Of a stretch of 64,000 nt of DNA, positions 46,207 to 53,767 are shown one piece after another. How positions within the stretch are numbered: position 1 is the first letter of the stretch; each line of letters opens with the position of its first letter. The DNA is taken from NCBI RefSeq assembly GCF_016862275.1, contig NZ_BOMQ01000026.1:124001-188000 (forward strand), read 5' to 3'. The notes below the pieces were generated by a model, which was not told where the DNA came from, did not search any database, and saw only the letters and a program-made list of their open reading frames with translations. Source of the stretch: Actinoplanes nipponensis. GTDB lineage: Bacteria; Actinomycetota; Actinomycetes; Mycobacteriales; Micromonosporaceae. Made by a program: the position numbers and the translations under genes.

Positions 46207-47253
46207 TCAGGCCCACATCTCGGTGGCCGTGGTGACCGTGCGGTCGGTGTCGGCCGCCTCCTCGACGGCGAGCGCGACGAGGTGGTCCTGGGCGCCGTCG
46301 GCCAGCGGGTACGGCGCCGGGGCGGCGCCGCGGACCCAGGCCGCGGTCGCGTCGAGCAGGGTGGCGATGGCGATCTCCTCGTCGCTCCAGCGCCGCCCCG
46401 GGTACGGGTTGCGGTACAGCACCTCGCCGCCGAGGGTGATCGTGTCGGTGTCGAAGCCGTCCAGGTCGAGGTCGTAGCCGGTCTGCCGGCGGACCAGCGG
46501 TGAGCGCACCAGCGTGCGCGGCTCGCTCAGCCGGATCACCTCGTCGTCGCGCAGCTCGCCGTGGCTGCCGCGGACCAGCAGCCGGCGGAAGCGCAGCTGG
46601 TTGTGCCACTGGTTGTCGGTGAAGTCGTAGAGCCCGCTGCGGCCGTCGCCGAAGTCGAGGGTGGCGATCGTCGTGGTGGCCGGCCGCGGGTCGGGGTCGT
46701 CGGTCCAGCCGTCGCGGGTCAGCGGGTCGACCAGCGGGGCGGTGCTGCGGCTGGCGCGCACGGTCACCGGGCCGCGGCCGGCGCCGAGCAGGCCCCGGAT
46801 CAGCGAGACCGCGTGGTACTGATGGGTCGAGGAGACCTGGACCTGGGTGGGGGTGCCGATCAGCCCGGCCCGTACGGCGGCGGCGCGGGCGGCGTGCGAG
46901 GGCATCAGCAGGTACTGCTCGGCCACCTGGACCAGCCCGGAGTCGCCCACGGCGGCCCACAGCTCGCGCAGGCCGGCGGCGTCGGGGGCGGGCGGCGTCT
47001 CGGCCAGCACCGGCAGGCCGCGCTCGACGGCCTCGACGATCACGCCGGGGGTGACCGGCCAGGGCACCGCGGTGACCACGAAGTCGGGCCTGGTCGCGGC
47101 CACGCACTCGGCCAGCGAGGCGAACGTCGGCACGCCCAGCTCGCGGGGGGAGCGGACCACCGCCCCGGCGCACCGGACGCCCTCCAGGCCGGCGGCGATC
47201 CGCCAGAACATCTCGGCGCGCCAGCCGGCGCCCACCACCGCGAACGCCGTCAT
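46207..47253 (-). CDS. Gfo/Idh/MocA family oxidoreductase
   Basis: A 348-residue NAD(P)-dependent dehydrogenase. The N-terminal fold has FAVVGAGWRAEMFWRIAAGL, and the family pattern continues with PDFVVTAVPWPVTPGVIVEA, GLPVLAETPPAP (in place of the usual EKP) and VAEQYLLMPSHAA. Substrates in this family are sugars, inositols or their derivatives. It lies downstream of the LacI regulator on the same strand, 98 bases away, and probably acts in the same sugar response as the GH30 enzyme across the divergent promoter. Substitution of the catalytic lysine of EKP by Thr is notable and may alter activity. Start is ATG 47253. Confidence 0.88.
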   Translation of the reverse strand: MTAFAVVGAGWRAEMFWRIAAGLEGVRCAGAVVRSPRELGVPTFASLAECVAATRPDFVVTAVPWPVTPGVIVEAVERGLPVLAETPPAPDAAGLRELWAAVGDSGLVQVAEQYLLMPSHAARAAAVRAGLIGTPTQVQVSSTHQYHAVSLIRGLLGAGRGPVTVRASRSTAPLVDPLTRDGWTDDPDPRPATTTIATLDFGDGRSGLYDFTDNQWHNQLRFRRLLVRGSHGELRDDEVIRLSEPRTLVRSPLVRRQTGYDLDLDGFDTDTITLGGEVLYRNPYPGRRWSDEEIAIATLLDATAAWVRGAAPAPYPLADGAQDHLVALAVEEAADTDRTVTTATEMWA

Positions 47254-47351
47254 GACCGACCGCACCGGGCGGCGCCGCGCCGCGCTGCGCCGCGGCCTCG
47301 CGGGCGGGGGTCCGGAGGGCCGGGCAAGGATGAAAGGGTCACCGGCGCACC

Positions 47352-48395
47352 CTATCCGGGCGGGACGGCCCCGGTGGAGTCGCGGACCACCAGTTCGGTG
47401 GCCAGCTCCACGTGCAGCGCCTCCAGGGTGTGCCGGTCCAGCAGCCGGATCAGCAGCGTGACCGCCATCCGGCCCAGCTCGCCGAGCGGCTGGCGCACGG
47501 TGGTCAGCATCGGGCTGGTGGCCCGGCTCAGGTCGATGTCGTCGAACCCGGCGACCGACAGGTCCCGGGGCACCCGCAGGCCCCGCTCGGCGGCGGCCTG
47601 CAGCGCGCCGACCGCGGCCTTGTCGTTGAAGGCCACCAGCGCGGTCGGCCGCTCGCCGAGGTCGAGCAGCTCCCCGGCGGCGCGCCGGCCCCAGGCCACG
47701 GTGGGCTCGACGTGGCGGATCAGGTCCGGCGCACCGATCATCCCCGCGTCGGCCAGGGCGGCGGCGTGCCCGGCCAGCCGGGCGTCGCTGGCCAGCCATT
47801 CGCGCGGACCCGCCACGACGCCGATGCGCCGGTGACCCAGCCCGGTCAGGTGGGCGGTGAGCTTGCGCGCGCCGGCGGCGTGCGCGGCCGAGACGGCGGC
47901 GACGTCGCGCGGCGGGGGCAGCCGGGGGTCGACGACGACGAACGGGAACCGGCGGCTGCGCAGGGTCTCCAGGTCGGCCGCCGGCTCGGGCGGCAGGATC
48001 AGCACCGCCCCGGCGATGCCCGCCCGCCCGGGCAGCCCGGCCAGCACGGCGGCGTCCTGGGCCGCCTCGCCCGCGCTGAGCAGCACCGGGCGTTCGTGCA
48101 GCTGGAGCGTCTCGGCCACCGACGAGACGATGATCCCGAAGTAGTCGGTCAGCAGGTAGGGGCAGCGCACCAGCACGGCCCCGGGGATGGGCCGGGCCGG
48201 GCCGCGCGGCCGCGGGCCGGGCCGGTTGAGCCGGGCGACGGTGCTCTCGACCAGCTCGCGGGTCTCCGCGGTGACGCTGCCGCGGCCGTTGAGGACGCGC
48301 GACACGGTCGCGATGGAGACGCCCGCCGCGGCGGCCACTTCCCTCACAGTGCTGCGACCGCGCTCTGTTACATCGCCTTGTTTCACAGTTTCCAC
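47352..48395 (-). CDS. LacI family transcriptional regulator
   Basis: A 347-residue repressor. The HTH with hinge reads VREVAAAAGVSIATVSRVLN, followed by GRGSVTAETRELV; the periplasmic-binding-protein-like core ends in VPRDLSVAGFDDIDLSRATS. Sugar-responsive control of the divergent GH30 gene and the downstream oxidoreductase is likely. The GTG at 48395 is listed, but GTG 48386 or GTG 48347 could be the true start. The first two would overlap the direct-repeat element at 48378-48394. Confidence 0.92.
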   Translation of the reverse strand: METVKQGDVTERGRSTVREVAAAAGVSIATVSRVLNGRGSVTAETRELVESTVARLNRPGPRPRGPARPIPGAVLVRCPYLLTDYFGIIVSSVAETLQLHERPVLLSAGEAAQDAAVLAGLPGRAGIAGAVLILPPEPAADLETLRSRRFPFVVVDPRLPPPRDVAAVSAAHAAGARKLTAHLTGLGHRRIGVVAGPREWLASDARLAGHAAALADAGMIGAPDLIRHVEPTVAWGRRAAGELLDLGERPTALVAFNDKAAVGALQAAAERGLRVPRDLSVAGFDDIDLSRATSPMLTTVRQPLGELGRMAVTLLIRLLDRHTLEALHVELATELVVRDSTGAVPPG

Positions 48396-48470
48396 CGTAG
48401 CAGCGTTGACATCCTCGTTTCCGCATTGTCTCCTGTCGATGGCAAGTGGCGTATTGTTTCATTTGTTCCA
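48378..48470. promoter_or_regulatory. Divergent lacI/GH30 control region with paired 17-base repeats
   Basis: TTGTTTCACAGTTTCCA (48378-48394) and TTGTTTCATTTGTTCCA (48454-48470) match at 13 of 17 positions. One sits at the lacI start, the other immediately before the GH30 ribosome binding site. They are candidates for LacI-regulator binding sites that could form a repression loop. Confidence 0.5.
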
Positions 48471-48482
48471 GAGGGAGCGGCC

Positions 48483-50390
48483 ATGAGACGACGAGCGTTC
48501 GGCGCGGCGGCCACCGCCGCGCTGCTGATCCTGGCGACGGCGCCCGCGCAGGCGCGCGGCGCCCGCCCGGTCGAGGCCCGGGTCTGGGTCACCACCGTCG
48601 ACCGGGCGGAGCAGCTGCACGAGCGCGCCCCGGTCGCCTTCGCCCGCGGCGGCAGCCCCGAGACGACGATCACCATCGACCCGCGCACCCGCTATCAGAG
48701 CATGGACGGCTTCGGCGCCTCGCTCACCGACTCCGCCGCGAGCGTGCTGTACCGGCTCGACCCGGCCGCCCGGGACGACGCCCTGCGCTCGCTGTTCGAC
48801 CCGCGCGCCGGCATCGGCGTCGGCTTCCTGCGCCAGCCGATCGGCTCCTCCGACTTCACCGCCGCCGCGGCCCACTACAGCTACGACGACGTGCCGGCCG
48901 GGCGGACCGACTTCGCGCTGCGGCACTTCAGCATCGACCACGACCGGGCGCAGATCCTGCCGCTGCTGCGCCGGGCCCGGCAGCTCAACCCCGACCTCAA
49001 GATCATGGGTACGCCGTGGAGCCCGCCCGCCTGGATGAAGACCAGCGACTCGCTGATCGGCGGCCACCTCATCGACGACCCGAGGATCTACGACGCGTAC
49101 GCCCGCTACCTGGTCGCCTTCGTGCAGGCGTACACCCGGGCCGGCGTGCCGATCGACTACCTCACCGTGCAGAACGAGCCGCAGAACCGCCACGACGGCG
49201 GCTACCCGGGCGCGGCCGTGCCGGTGGCCCAGGAGGCCCGGGTCATCGCCGCGCTCGGGCCGCTGCTGCGCCGGGTCAGCCCCCGCACGAAGATCCTCGG
49301 CTACGACCACAACTGGGCCACGCACCCCGGCGACGTGGCCACCACGCCGCCCGGCGAGGACCCGGAGACCGACTACCCGTACCGACTGCTGGAGACGCCG
49401 GCGGCGCGGTGGGTCGCCGGGACCGCGTACCACTGTTACGCCGGCGACCCGAGCGCCCAGACCGCGCTGCACGACGCCCACCCGGACAAGGGGATCTGGT
49501 TCACCGAGTGCTCCGGCTCGCACGGGCCCGCCGACACCCCGGAGCAGATCTTCCGCGGCACGCTGACCTGGCACGCCCGTACGCTCGCGATCGGCGCCAC
49601 CCGCAACTGGGCCAAGTCCGTGGTCAACTGGAACATCGCCCTGGACCACACCGGCGGGCCGCACCTGGGCGGCTGCGGCACCTGCACCGGCCTGCTGACC
49701 CTGCAGGCCGACGGCACGGTCACCCGAGACGCCGAGTACTTCACGATCGGGCACCTGGCCAAGTTCGTGCGCCCCGGCGCGGTCCGCATCGCCAGCACGT
49801 CGTTCGGCACCACCGGCTGGAACGGCCAGATCATGGACGTGGCGTTCCGCAACCCGGACGGCTCCACCGCGCTGGTGGTGCACAACGAGAACGACGACCC
49901 GCGGACCTTCGCCGTCGCGGTCGGCGGCCGTTCCTTCGTGTACACCCTGCCCGGCGGCGCGCTGGCCACCTTCACCTGGCCGCGCGGGATCACCGCGGAC
50001 CGCGACCCGGTGCCGCTGACCGGCGTCACGGCGACGGCCTCGCCGGCGGGGGAGACCCCGGCGGCGGCCGTCGACGGCGACGCCTCGACCCGGTGGTCCA
50101 GCGGCGCCGCCCAGCAGCCCGGCCAGTACCTGCAGGCCGACCTGGGCCGGGCCCGGGTGTTCCGCCGGGTGGCGATCGACAGCGGCGGCTACACCGGGGA
50201 CTACGCCCGCGGCTGGGAGCTGACCGCCAGCACCGACGGCGCCACCTGGCGCACCCTCGCCCGCGGCGCCGGGGCCGGCCAGCTGAACACCGTCGACCTG
50301 CGCCCGACCCGCGCCCGCTACCTGCGGATCACCTCGACAGGCAGCAGCGGGAGCTGGTGGAGCATCGCGGACCTGCGCCTGTACCGGTGA
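48483..50390 (+). CDS. Secreted GH30 glycosidase with C-terminal F5/8C (CBM32-like) domain
   Basis: A 635-residue exported enzyme. A signal peptide (MRRRAFGAAATAALLILATA) precedes a GH30 domain with TRYQSMDGFGASLTDSAASV, the acid/base Glu232 in TVQNEPQNRHDG and the nucleophile Glu342 in IWFTECSGSHG. The C-terminal 125 residues (VTATASPAGETPAAAVDGDA, STRWSSG, YLQADLGRARVFRRVAIDSG) form a coagulation factor 5/8 C-type carbohydrate-binding module. Family 30 covers glucosylceramidases, beta-1,6-glucanases and xylanases; the QSMDGFGA motif fits the glucosylceramidase/beta-1,6-glucanase side. The ATG has AGAGGGAG upstream. Regulation by the divergent LacI protein is expected. Confidence 0.93.
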   Translation: MRRRAFGAAATAALLILATAPAQARGARPVEARVWVTTVDRAEQLHERAPVAFARGGSPETTITIDPRTRYQSMDGFGASLTDSAASVLYRLDPAARDDALRSLFDPRAGIGVGFLRQPIGSSDFTAAAAHYSYDDVPAGRTDFALRHFSIDHDRAQILPLLRRARQLNPDLKIMGTPWSPPAWMKTSDSLIGGHLIDDPRIYDAYARYLVAFVQAYTRAGVPIDYLTVQNEPQNRHDGGYPGAAVPVAQEARVIAALGPLLRRVSPRTKILGYDHNWATHPGDVATTPPGEDPETDYPYRLLETPAARWVAGTAYHCYAGDPSAQTALHDAHPDKGIWFTECSGSHGPADTPEQIFRGTLTWHARTLAIGATRNWAKSVVNWNIALDHTGGPHLGGCGTCTGLLTLQADGTVTRDAEYFTIGHLAKFVRPGAVRIASTSFGTTGWNGQIMDVAFRNPDGSTALVVHNENDDPRTFAVAVGGRSFVYTLPGGALATFTWPRGITADRDPVPLTGVTATASPAGETPAAAVDGDASTRWSSGAAQQPGQYLQADLGRARVFRRVAIDSGGYTGDYARGWELTASTDGATWRTLARGAGAGQLNTVDLRPTRARYLRITSTGSSGSWWSIADLRLYR

Positions 50391-50394
50391 TCGC

Positions 50395-50443
50395 TTGACC
50401 CGGCCCCAGGGGCAGGCGGCACGCTGGACGCCTGCCCCCGGGG
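50395..50443 (+). promoter_or_regulatory. Possible MerR-type promoter overlapping a hairpin
   Basis: TTGACC (50395-50400) and CACGCT (50420-50425) are separated by 19 bases, the long spacer typical of MerR-controlled promoters. The palindrome GCCCCAGGGGC (50403-50413) lies inside the spacer. The same bases form a 15-base stem with one mismatch (50404-50418 with 50429-50443) that could instead terminate the GH30 transcript. The two readings are not exclusive. Confidence 0.4.
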
Positions 50444-50470
50444 TTCCGGTCCGACGATCAGGAGAAAGCG

Positions 50471-50971
50471 ATGGAGATCCGCACCCGTGACGTGCCCGCA
50501 CAGCACGTCGTCAGCGAGCAGCGCCGCGTCGACCAGGCCGCCCTCGAGGCGTGGCTGCCCGGCGCGATGGCCCGGATGGCCGCGGCCGCCACCGCCGCCG
50601 GCGGGCTGCTCGGCACGAGCTCGTGGCCGTACCTGGACCGGGCCGGCGCCGACCAGCCGGTCTTCGTGGTGATCTACGAGGGCGACCCGCACGAGGGCCC
50701 GACCCCGGTCGAGGTCTGCGCGCCGATCGCCGACGCCGGCGCCGCGACCCGCACCGTCCCCGCCCACCGCGAGGCGTACCTGCGGGTCACCAAGGAGCAG
50801 GTGGTCACCGGCGCGCTCGGCGGCGTCTACGAGGGCATCGAGAAGTGGATCGGCGAGCAGGGCCTGGTGGTCGCGGCGGCGCCCCGGGAGACGTACTGGA
50901 CCGACTTCCCCGCCGCGGGGGCGCAGGACCCGGTCTTCGACGTCGCCTTCCCGGTGGCCGCCCGTGGCTGA
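50471..50971 (+). CDS. Stand-alone GyrI-like effector-binding protein
   Basis: A 166-residue protein of the GyrI/BmrR ligand-binding fold: EIRTRDVPAQHVVSEQRRVD, VFVVIYEGDPHEGPTPVEVC, and AHREAYLRVTKEQVVTGALG with GGVYEGIEKWI. It resembles the C-terminal domain of the MerR-type protein encoded next, whose start it overlaps by 8 bases, so the two are co-translated and probably arose by duplication. It may bind the same drug-like ligand and act as a decoy or co-sensor. No DNA-binding part. Confidence 0.88.
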   Translation: MEIRTRDVPAQHVVSEQRRVDQAALEAWLPGAMARMAAAATAAGGLLGTSSWPYLDRAGADQPVFVVIYEGDPHEGPTPVEVCAPIADAGAATRTVPAHREAYLRVTKEQVVTGALGGVYEGIEKWIGEQGLVVAAAPRETYWTDFPAAGAQDPVFDVAFPVAARG

Positions 50972-51797
50972 GCGGCTCTCCGGGCTGCTCACCACCGGCG
51001 AGTTCGCCCGCCGCTCGCGGCTGTCGGTCAAGGCGCTGCGCCTGTACGACCGCAGCGGCCTGCTGCGCCCCGCCGAGGTGCACCCGGGCACCGGCTACCG
51101 GCGCTACGCCGAGCACCAGCTCTACGCCGCCCGCCTGATCGTGCTGCTGCGCCGCCTCGACATGCCGCTGACGCAGATCGCCGCGATCCTCGACGCCGGC
51201 GGCGCGGACGCCGGCGCCCGGCTGGCCCGCTACTGGACGGACGTGGAGCGGCGGCTGGCGGCCCAGCGCGACCTCGCCGACCGCCTGGTCCGCAGCCTCG
51301 CCGGGGAGGCCGTCGCCCCGGCCGGGGACTGGCCGGTGGCCACCCGCGAGGTGCCCGAGCAGCTGGTGCTGACCGAGCAGCGGTACGTCACCTCCGCCGG
51401 GCTGGGCTGGACCCGGGAGGCGGCGGCCCGGCTCACCGAGGTCGCCCGGCGGCACGGCGGGCCGGCCGGGCCCCGGTTCGTGGTGTTCCACGGCGAGGTC
51501 GGCGAGGACGGCGACGGGCCGGTCGAGGTGTGCGTGCCGGTCCCGGCGGGCGCCGTCGACCCGGCCACGGTCGCCGTCCGCCGGGAACCGGCGCACCGGG
51601 AGGCGTACATCCCGGTGATCCGCGGGCACTTCGAGGCGCCGCAGATCCTCTCCGTCTACGACGCGGCCCGCCGCTGGGTCCGCGCGCGGGGGATGACCGT
51701 CGCCGCGCCACCGCGGGAGGTGTACGCCTACCCCGCCGACCTCGACCACGGCGCCCCGGACGACCTGATGTGTGACGTGGCAGTCCCGTACGCCTGA
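50964..51797 (+). CDS. MerR family regulator with GyrI-like C-terminal domain
   Basis: A 277-residue BmrR-like regulator. The N-terminal HTH reads LTTGEFARRSRLSVKALRLY with DRSGLLRPAEVHP, followed by a dimerisation helix to about residue 120. The C-terminal domain (VPEQLVLTEQRYVTSAGLGW, FVVFHGEVGEDGDGPVEVCV) is of the GyrI type that binds lipophilic cations in BmrR. It probably activates its own operon and the DHA2 transporter 44 bases downstream. The preceding gene encodes a free copy of the same ligand domain. Confidence 0.93.
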   Translation: MAERLSGLLTTGEFARRSRLSVKALRLYDRSGLLRPAEVHPGTGYRRYAEHQLYAARLIVLLRRLDMPLTQIAAILDAGGADAGARLARYWTDVERRLAAQRDLADRLVRSLAGEAVAPAGDWPVATREVPEQLVLTEQRYVTSAGLGWTREAAARLTEVARRHGGPAGPRFVVFHGEVGEDGDGPVEVCVPVPAGAVDPATVAVRREPAHREAYIPVIRGHFEAPQILSVYDAARRWVRARGMTVAAPPREVYAYPADLDHGAPDDLMCDVAVPYA

Positions 51798-51841
51798 TCA
51801 CGCCCACGTTTGCTGCCGCACCGGCCGGGCACTGGCGCACG

Positions 51842-53299
51842 GTGACCACGAACGCCTCCGACGCCAACCGCTGGAAGGCGATGTCCGTCGCCCTGGTGGC
51901 CGGCTTCATGACCCTGCTCGACGTCAGCATCGTCAACGTCGCGCTGCCGTCCATCCGGGCCGACCTCGACCTGAGCCCCGGCGGGCTGCAGTGGGTGCTG
52001 TCCGGTTACGCGCTGACCTTCGGGCTGCTGCTGGTGCCGGCGGGCCGCTTCGGCGACGCCCGCGGCCGGCGCAGCGTCTTCATCGCCGGCCTGGCCGTCT
52101 TCACCCTGTCCAGCGCCGCGGCCGGGCTGGCCACCAGCGCCCTGTGGCTGATCGTGGCCCGCCTGGTCCAGGGTGCCGCCGCCGGCGTGGTCAACCCGCA
52201 GGTCTCCGGCCTGATCCAGCAGCTGTTCCGGCCGGCCGAGCGCGGCCGCCCGTTCGGCCTGCTCGGCGCCACCATCGGCATCTCCACCGCGGTCGGCCCG
52301 CTGCTGGGCGGCCTGCTCATCCAGGTGTTCGGCGCCGAGTCCGGCTGGCGCTGGATCTTCTTCATCAACGTGCCGATCGGCGCGGCGGCCATCCTGCTGG
52401 GCGCCAAGTGGCTCCCGGCCCGGCGCGAGGACCAGCGCGAGCGGGAGAGCCTGGACCCGGTCGGCGTGGCCCTGCTCGGCCTGGGCGTGCTGCTGGTCCT
52501 GCTGCCGCTGGTCCAGGAACGGGCGTGGCCGGGCCCGGGCAAGTGGCTGCTGCTGGTGGCCGGGCTGGCCGTGCTGGCCGGCTTCCTGGCCTGGGAACGC
52601 CGGCACGCCCGGCACGCCACCCCGCTGATCGAGCTGCACCTGTTCCGGGTCCGCTCGTACGGCCTGGGCGCGCTGATCGGCCTGCTGTACTTCGCCGGCT
52701 TCACCACGCTGTTCTTCATCTACACGCTCTACCTGCAGAACGGCCTGCGCTACAGCGCCCTGCTGGCCGGCCTGGCGATCACCCCGTTCGCGCTCGGCTC
52801 GGCCGGCGCCGCGGCGCTCGGTGGCCGCATCGTGAACCGCTACGGCCGGCCGCTGGTGGCCGTGGGCCTGGCCCTGGTCGCGGTCGGCCTGGCCGGCACC
52901 GTGCTGGCGCTGCAGCTGGTCCCGGGCTCCGGCGGCGGCTGGGCGGCGGCGCTGCCGCTGCTGGTCGCCGGCCTGGGCAGCGGCCTGGTGATCAGTCCGA
53001 ACCAGACCCTGACGCTGGCCGAGGTGCCGGTCGAGCGGGCCGGCAGCGCCGGCGCGGTGCTGCAGACCGGCCAGCGCATCGGTACGGCGGTGGGCATCGC
53101 CGTGGTCGGCGCGGTCTTCTTCAACCGGCTCGCCGCGAGCGGCAACGACTGGGGCTCGGCGCTGCGCACGGCCCTGCTGGTGACCATCGGCCTGGTGGTG
53201 GTGGCCCTGGCGGCGGCGCTGTCCGACGTGGTCTCCGACCGCCGCGCGTCCCGCCGGGCCGGCGAGGTCGCGGACCGGGAGCCGGAGCGCGTCGGATAG
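51842..53299 (+). CDS. MFS drug/H+ antiporter, DHA2 (EmrB/QacA) type
   Basis: A 485-residue membrane protein with about 14 helices. MSVALVAGFMTLLDVSIVNV followed by ALPSIRADLDLSPGGLQWV marks helix 1 of the DHA2 family, and GRFGDARGRRSVF is the loop motif. It exports drugs or metabolites using the proton gradient. It starts with GTG just after the MerR gene and is likely the target of that regulator, forming a GyrI/MerR/pump unit. A near-copy of its last 18 bases lies 42 bases downstream (53323-53340). Confidence 0.93.
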   Translation: MTTNASDANRWKAMSVALVAGFMTLLDVSIVNVALPSIRADLDLSPGGLQWVLSGYALTFGLLLVPAGRFGDARGRRSVFIAGLAVFTLSSAAAGLATSALWLIVARLVQGAAAGVVNPQVSGLIQQLFRPAERGRPFGLLGATIGISTAVGPLLGGLLIQVFGAESGWRWIFFINVPIGAAAILLGAKWLPARREDQRERESLDPVGVALLGLGVLLVLLPLVQERAWPGPGKWLLLVAGLAVLAGFLAWERRHARHATPLIELHLFRVRSYGLGALIGLLYFAGFTTLFFIYTLYLQNGLRYSALLAGLAITPFALGSAGAAALGGRIVNRYGRPLVAVGLALVAVGLAGTVLALQLVPGSGGGWAAALPLLVAGLGSGLVISPNQTLTLAEVPVERAGSAGAVLQTGQRIGTAVGIAVVGAVFFNRLAASGNDWGSALRTALLVTIGLVVVALAAALSDVVSDRRASRRAGEVADREPERVG

Positions 53300-53340
53300 C
53301 CGCCCGGCCGCCGGGTGGTCGTGCCGGAGCGCGTCGGACA
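53281..53340. repeat. 18-base direct repeat at the end of the DHA2 gene
   Basis: The sequence GCCGGAGCGCGTCGGAYA occurs at 53281-53298 (within the last codons and stop of the transporter) and at 53323-53340, with one mismatch (T or C). A short local duplication is the simplest explanation. Confidence 0.85.
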
Positions 53341-53356
53341 ACCGGGCGCCGGTCGG

Positions 53357-53393
53357 TTGCGGAATACCGCAAGCCGATTGCGGAATACCGCAA
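53357..53393. repeat. Two identical 16-base palindromes, 21 bases apart
   Basis: TTGCGGAATACCGCAA occurs at 53357-53372 and again at 53378-53393. Each has 6-base arms around AATA. Centre spacing is 21 bases, two turns of the DNA helix, as in paired operators. The site is between the ends of two convergent genes, so a terminator or RNA-hairpin role is also possible. Confidence 0.9.
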
Positions 53394-53413
53394 CGCCGGC
53401 GCGGGACGTCATT

Positions 53414-53456
53414 GTTCGCGACGGCCACCGGCAGACCTCCGGTGGCCGTCGCGAAC
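53414..53456. terminator. Perfect 18-base-stem hairpin
   Basis: GTTCGCGACGGCCACCGG (53414-53431) and its exact complement (53439-53456) flank a 7-base loop. It lies 33 bases beyond the stop of the minus-strand repeat-peptide gene and downstream of the plus-strand DHA2 gene, so it could end transcription from both sides. No T-tract. Confidence 0.7.
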
Positions 53457-53489
53457 GTTATTCCCGGTGGTGTCGAATGGCGTTCCGGG

Positions 53490-53603
53490 TCAGCGGGTCG
53501 GCCCCGCCCAGACCGTCGGGCCGGCCCAGCGGCTCGGTCCGGCCCAGACCGTCGGACCAGCCCAGGCGGTGGTGGTGGCGGTGGTGGTGGCGGTGGTGTG
53601 CAT
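53490..53603 (-). CDS. Repeat peptide gene: Thr/Ala leader and four WAGP-xx hexapeptides
   Basis: An ATG at 53603 with AGGGGAG 5 bases upstream opens a 37-codon frame. Residues 1-13 are MHTTATTTATTTA; residues 14-37 are four hexapeptides, WAGPTV, WAGPSR, WAGPTV, WAGPTR, so the larger unit is a 12-residue WAGPTVWAGP(S/T)R twice. The two 36-base units differ at five positions; four are silent wobble changes in Ala and Gly codons (GCT/GCC, GGT/GGC, GCC/GCG, GGA/GGG) and one is Ser/Thr. This pattern suggests selection on the peptide. No known family is recognised. The gene is divergent from an MFS transporter and is followed by an 18-base-stem hairpin. It could be a multi-core precursor, a secreted peptide or a structural repeat; no processing enzyme is adjacent. 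An alternative is that the repeats are non-coding. Confidence 0.55.
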   Translation of the reverse strand: MHTTATTTATTTAWAGPTVWAGPSRWAGPTVWAGPTR

Positions 53604-53620
53604 GGCAGCTCCCCTCGTGA

Positions 53621-53638
53621 AAGGACACTTGCGTCCTT
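53621..53638 (-). promoter_or_regulatory. Hairpin in the leader of the repeat-peptide gene
   Basis: On the minus strand AAGGAC-GCAAGT-GTCCTT forms a 6-base stem followed by TT, about 10 bases before the ribosome binding site of the repeat-peptide gene. It could act as an attenuator or an operator. Confidence 0.35.
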
Positions 53639-53767
53639 CGGCTTGGCGGCGACTTTACGCACGACGGCGCGGGGAGGGAATGCCTGAGAACTGTTCGGCA
53701 ACCGACAGTGGACGGCGGCCCGGAATCGGCGCATCATTCGGGGAACGCCAAGCCACGGGGGGCTCTG

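Noticed and set aside
47412-48482. Much longer N-terminus for the GH30 enzyme on the plus strand
   Set aside because: The extension is antisense to the lacI gene. The ATG at 48483 has a strong ribosome binding site and begins a clear signal peptide.
53567-53603. Polyproline or polyglycine proteins read through the GGTGGTGG tract
   Set aside because: Those frames lack a proper start and run through the hairpins. Only the minus-strand frame with AGGGGAG upstream ends cleanly before the 18-base-stem hairpin.
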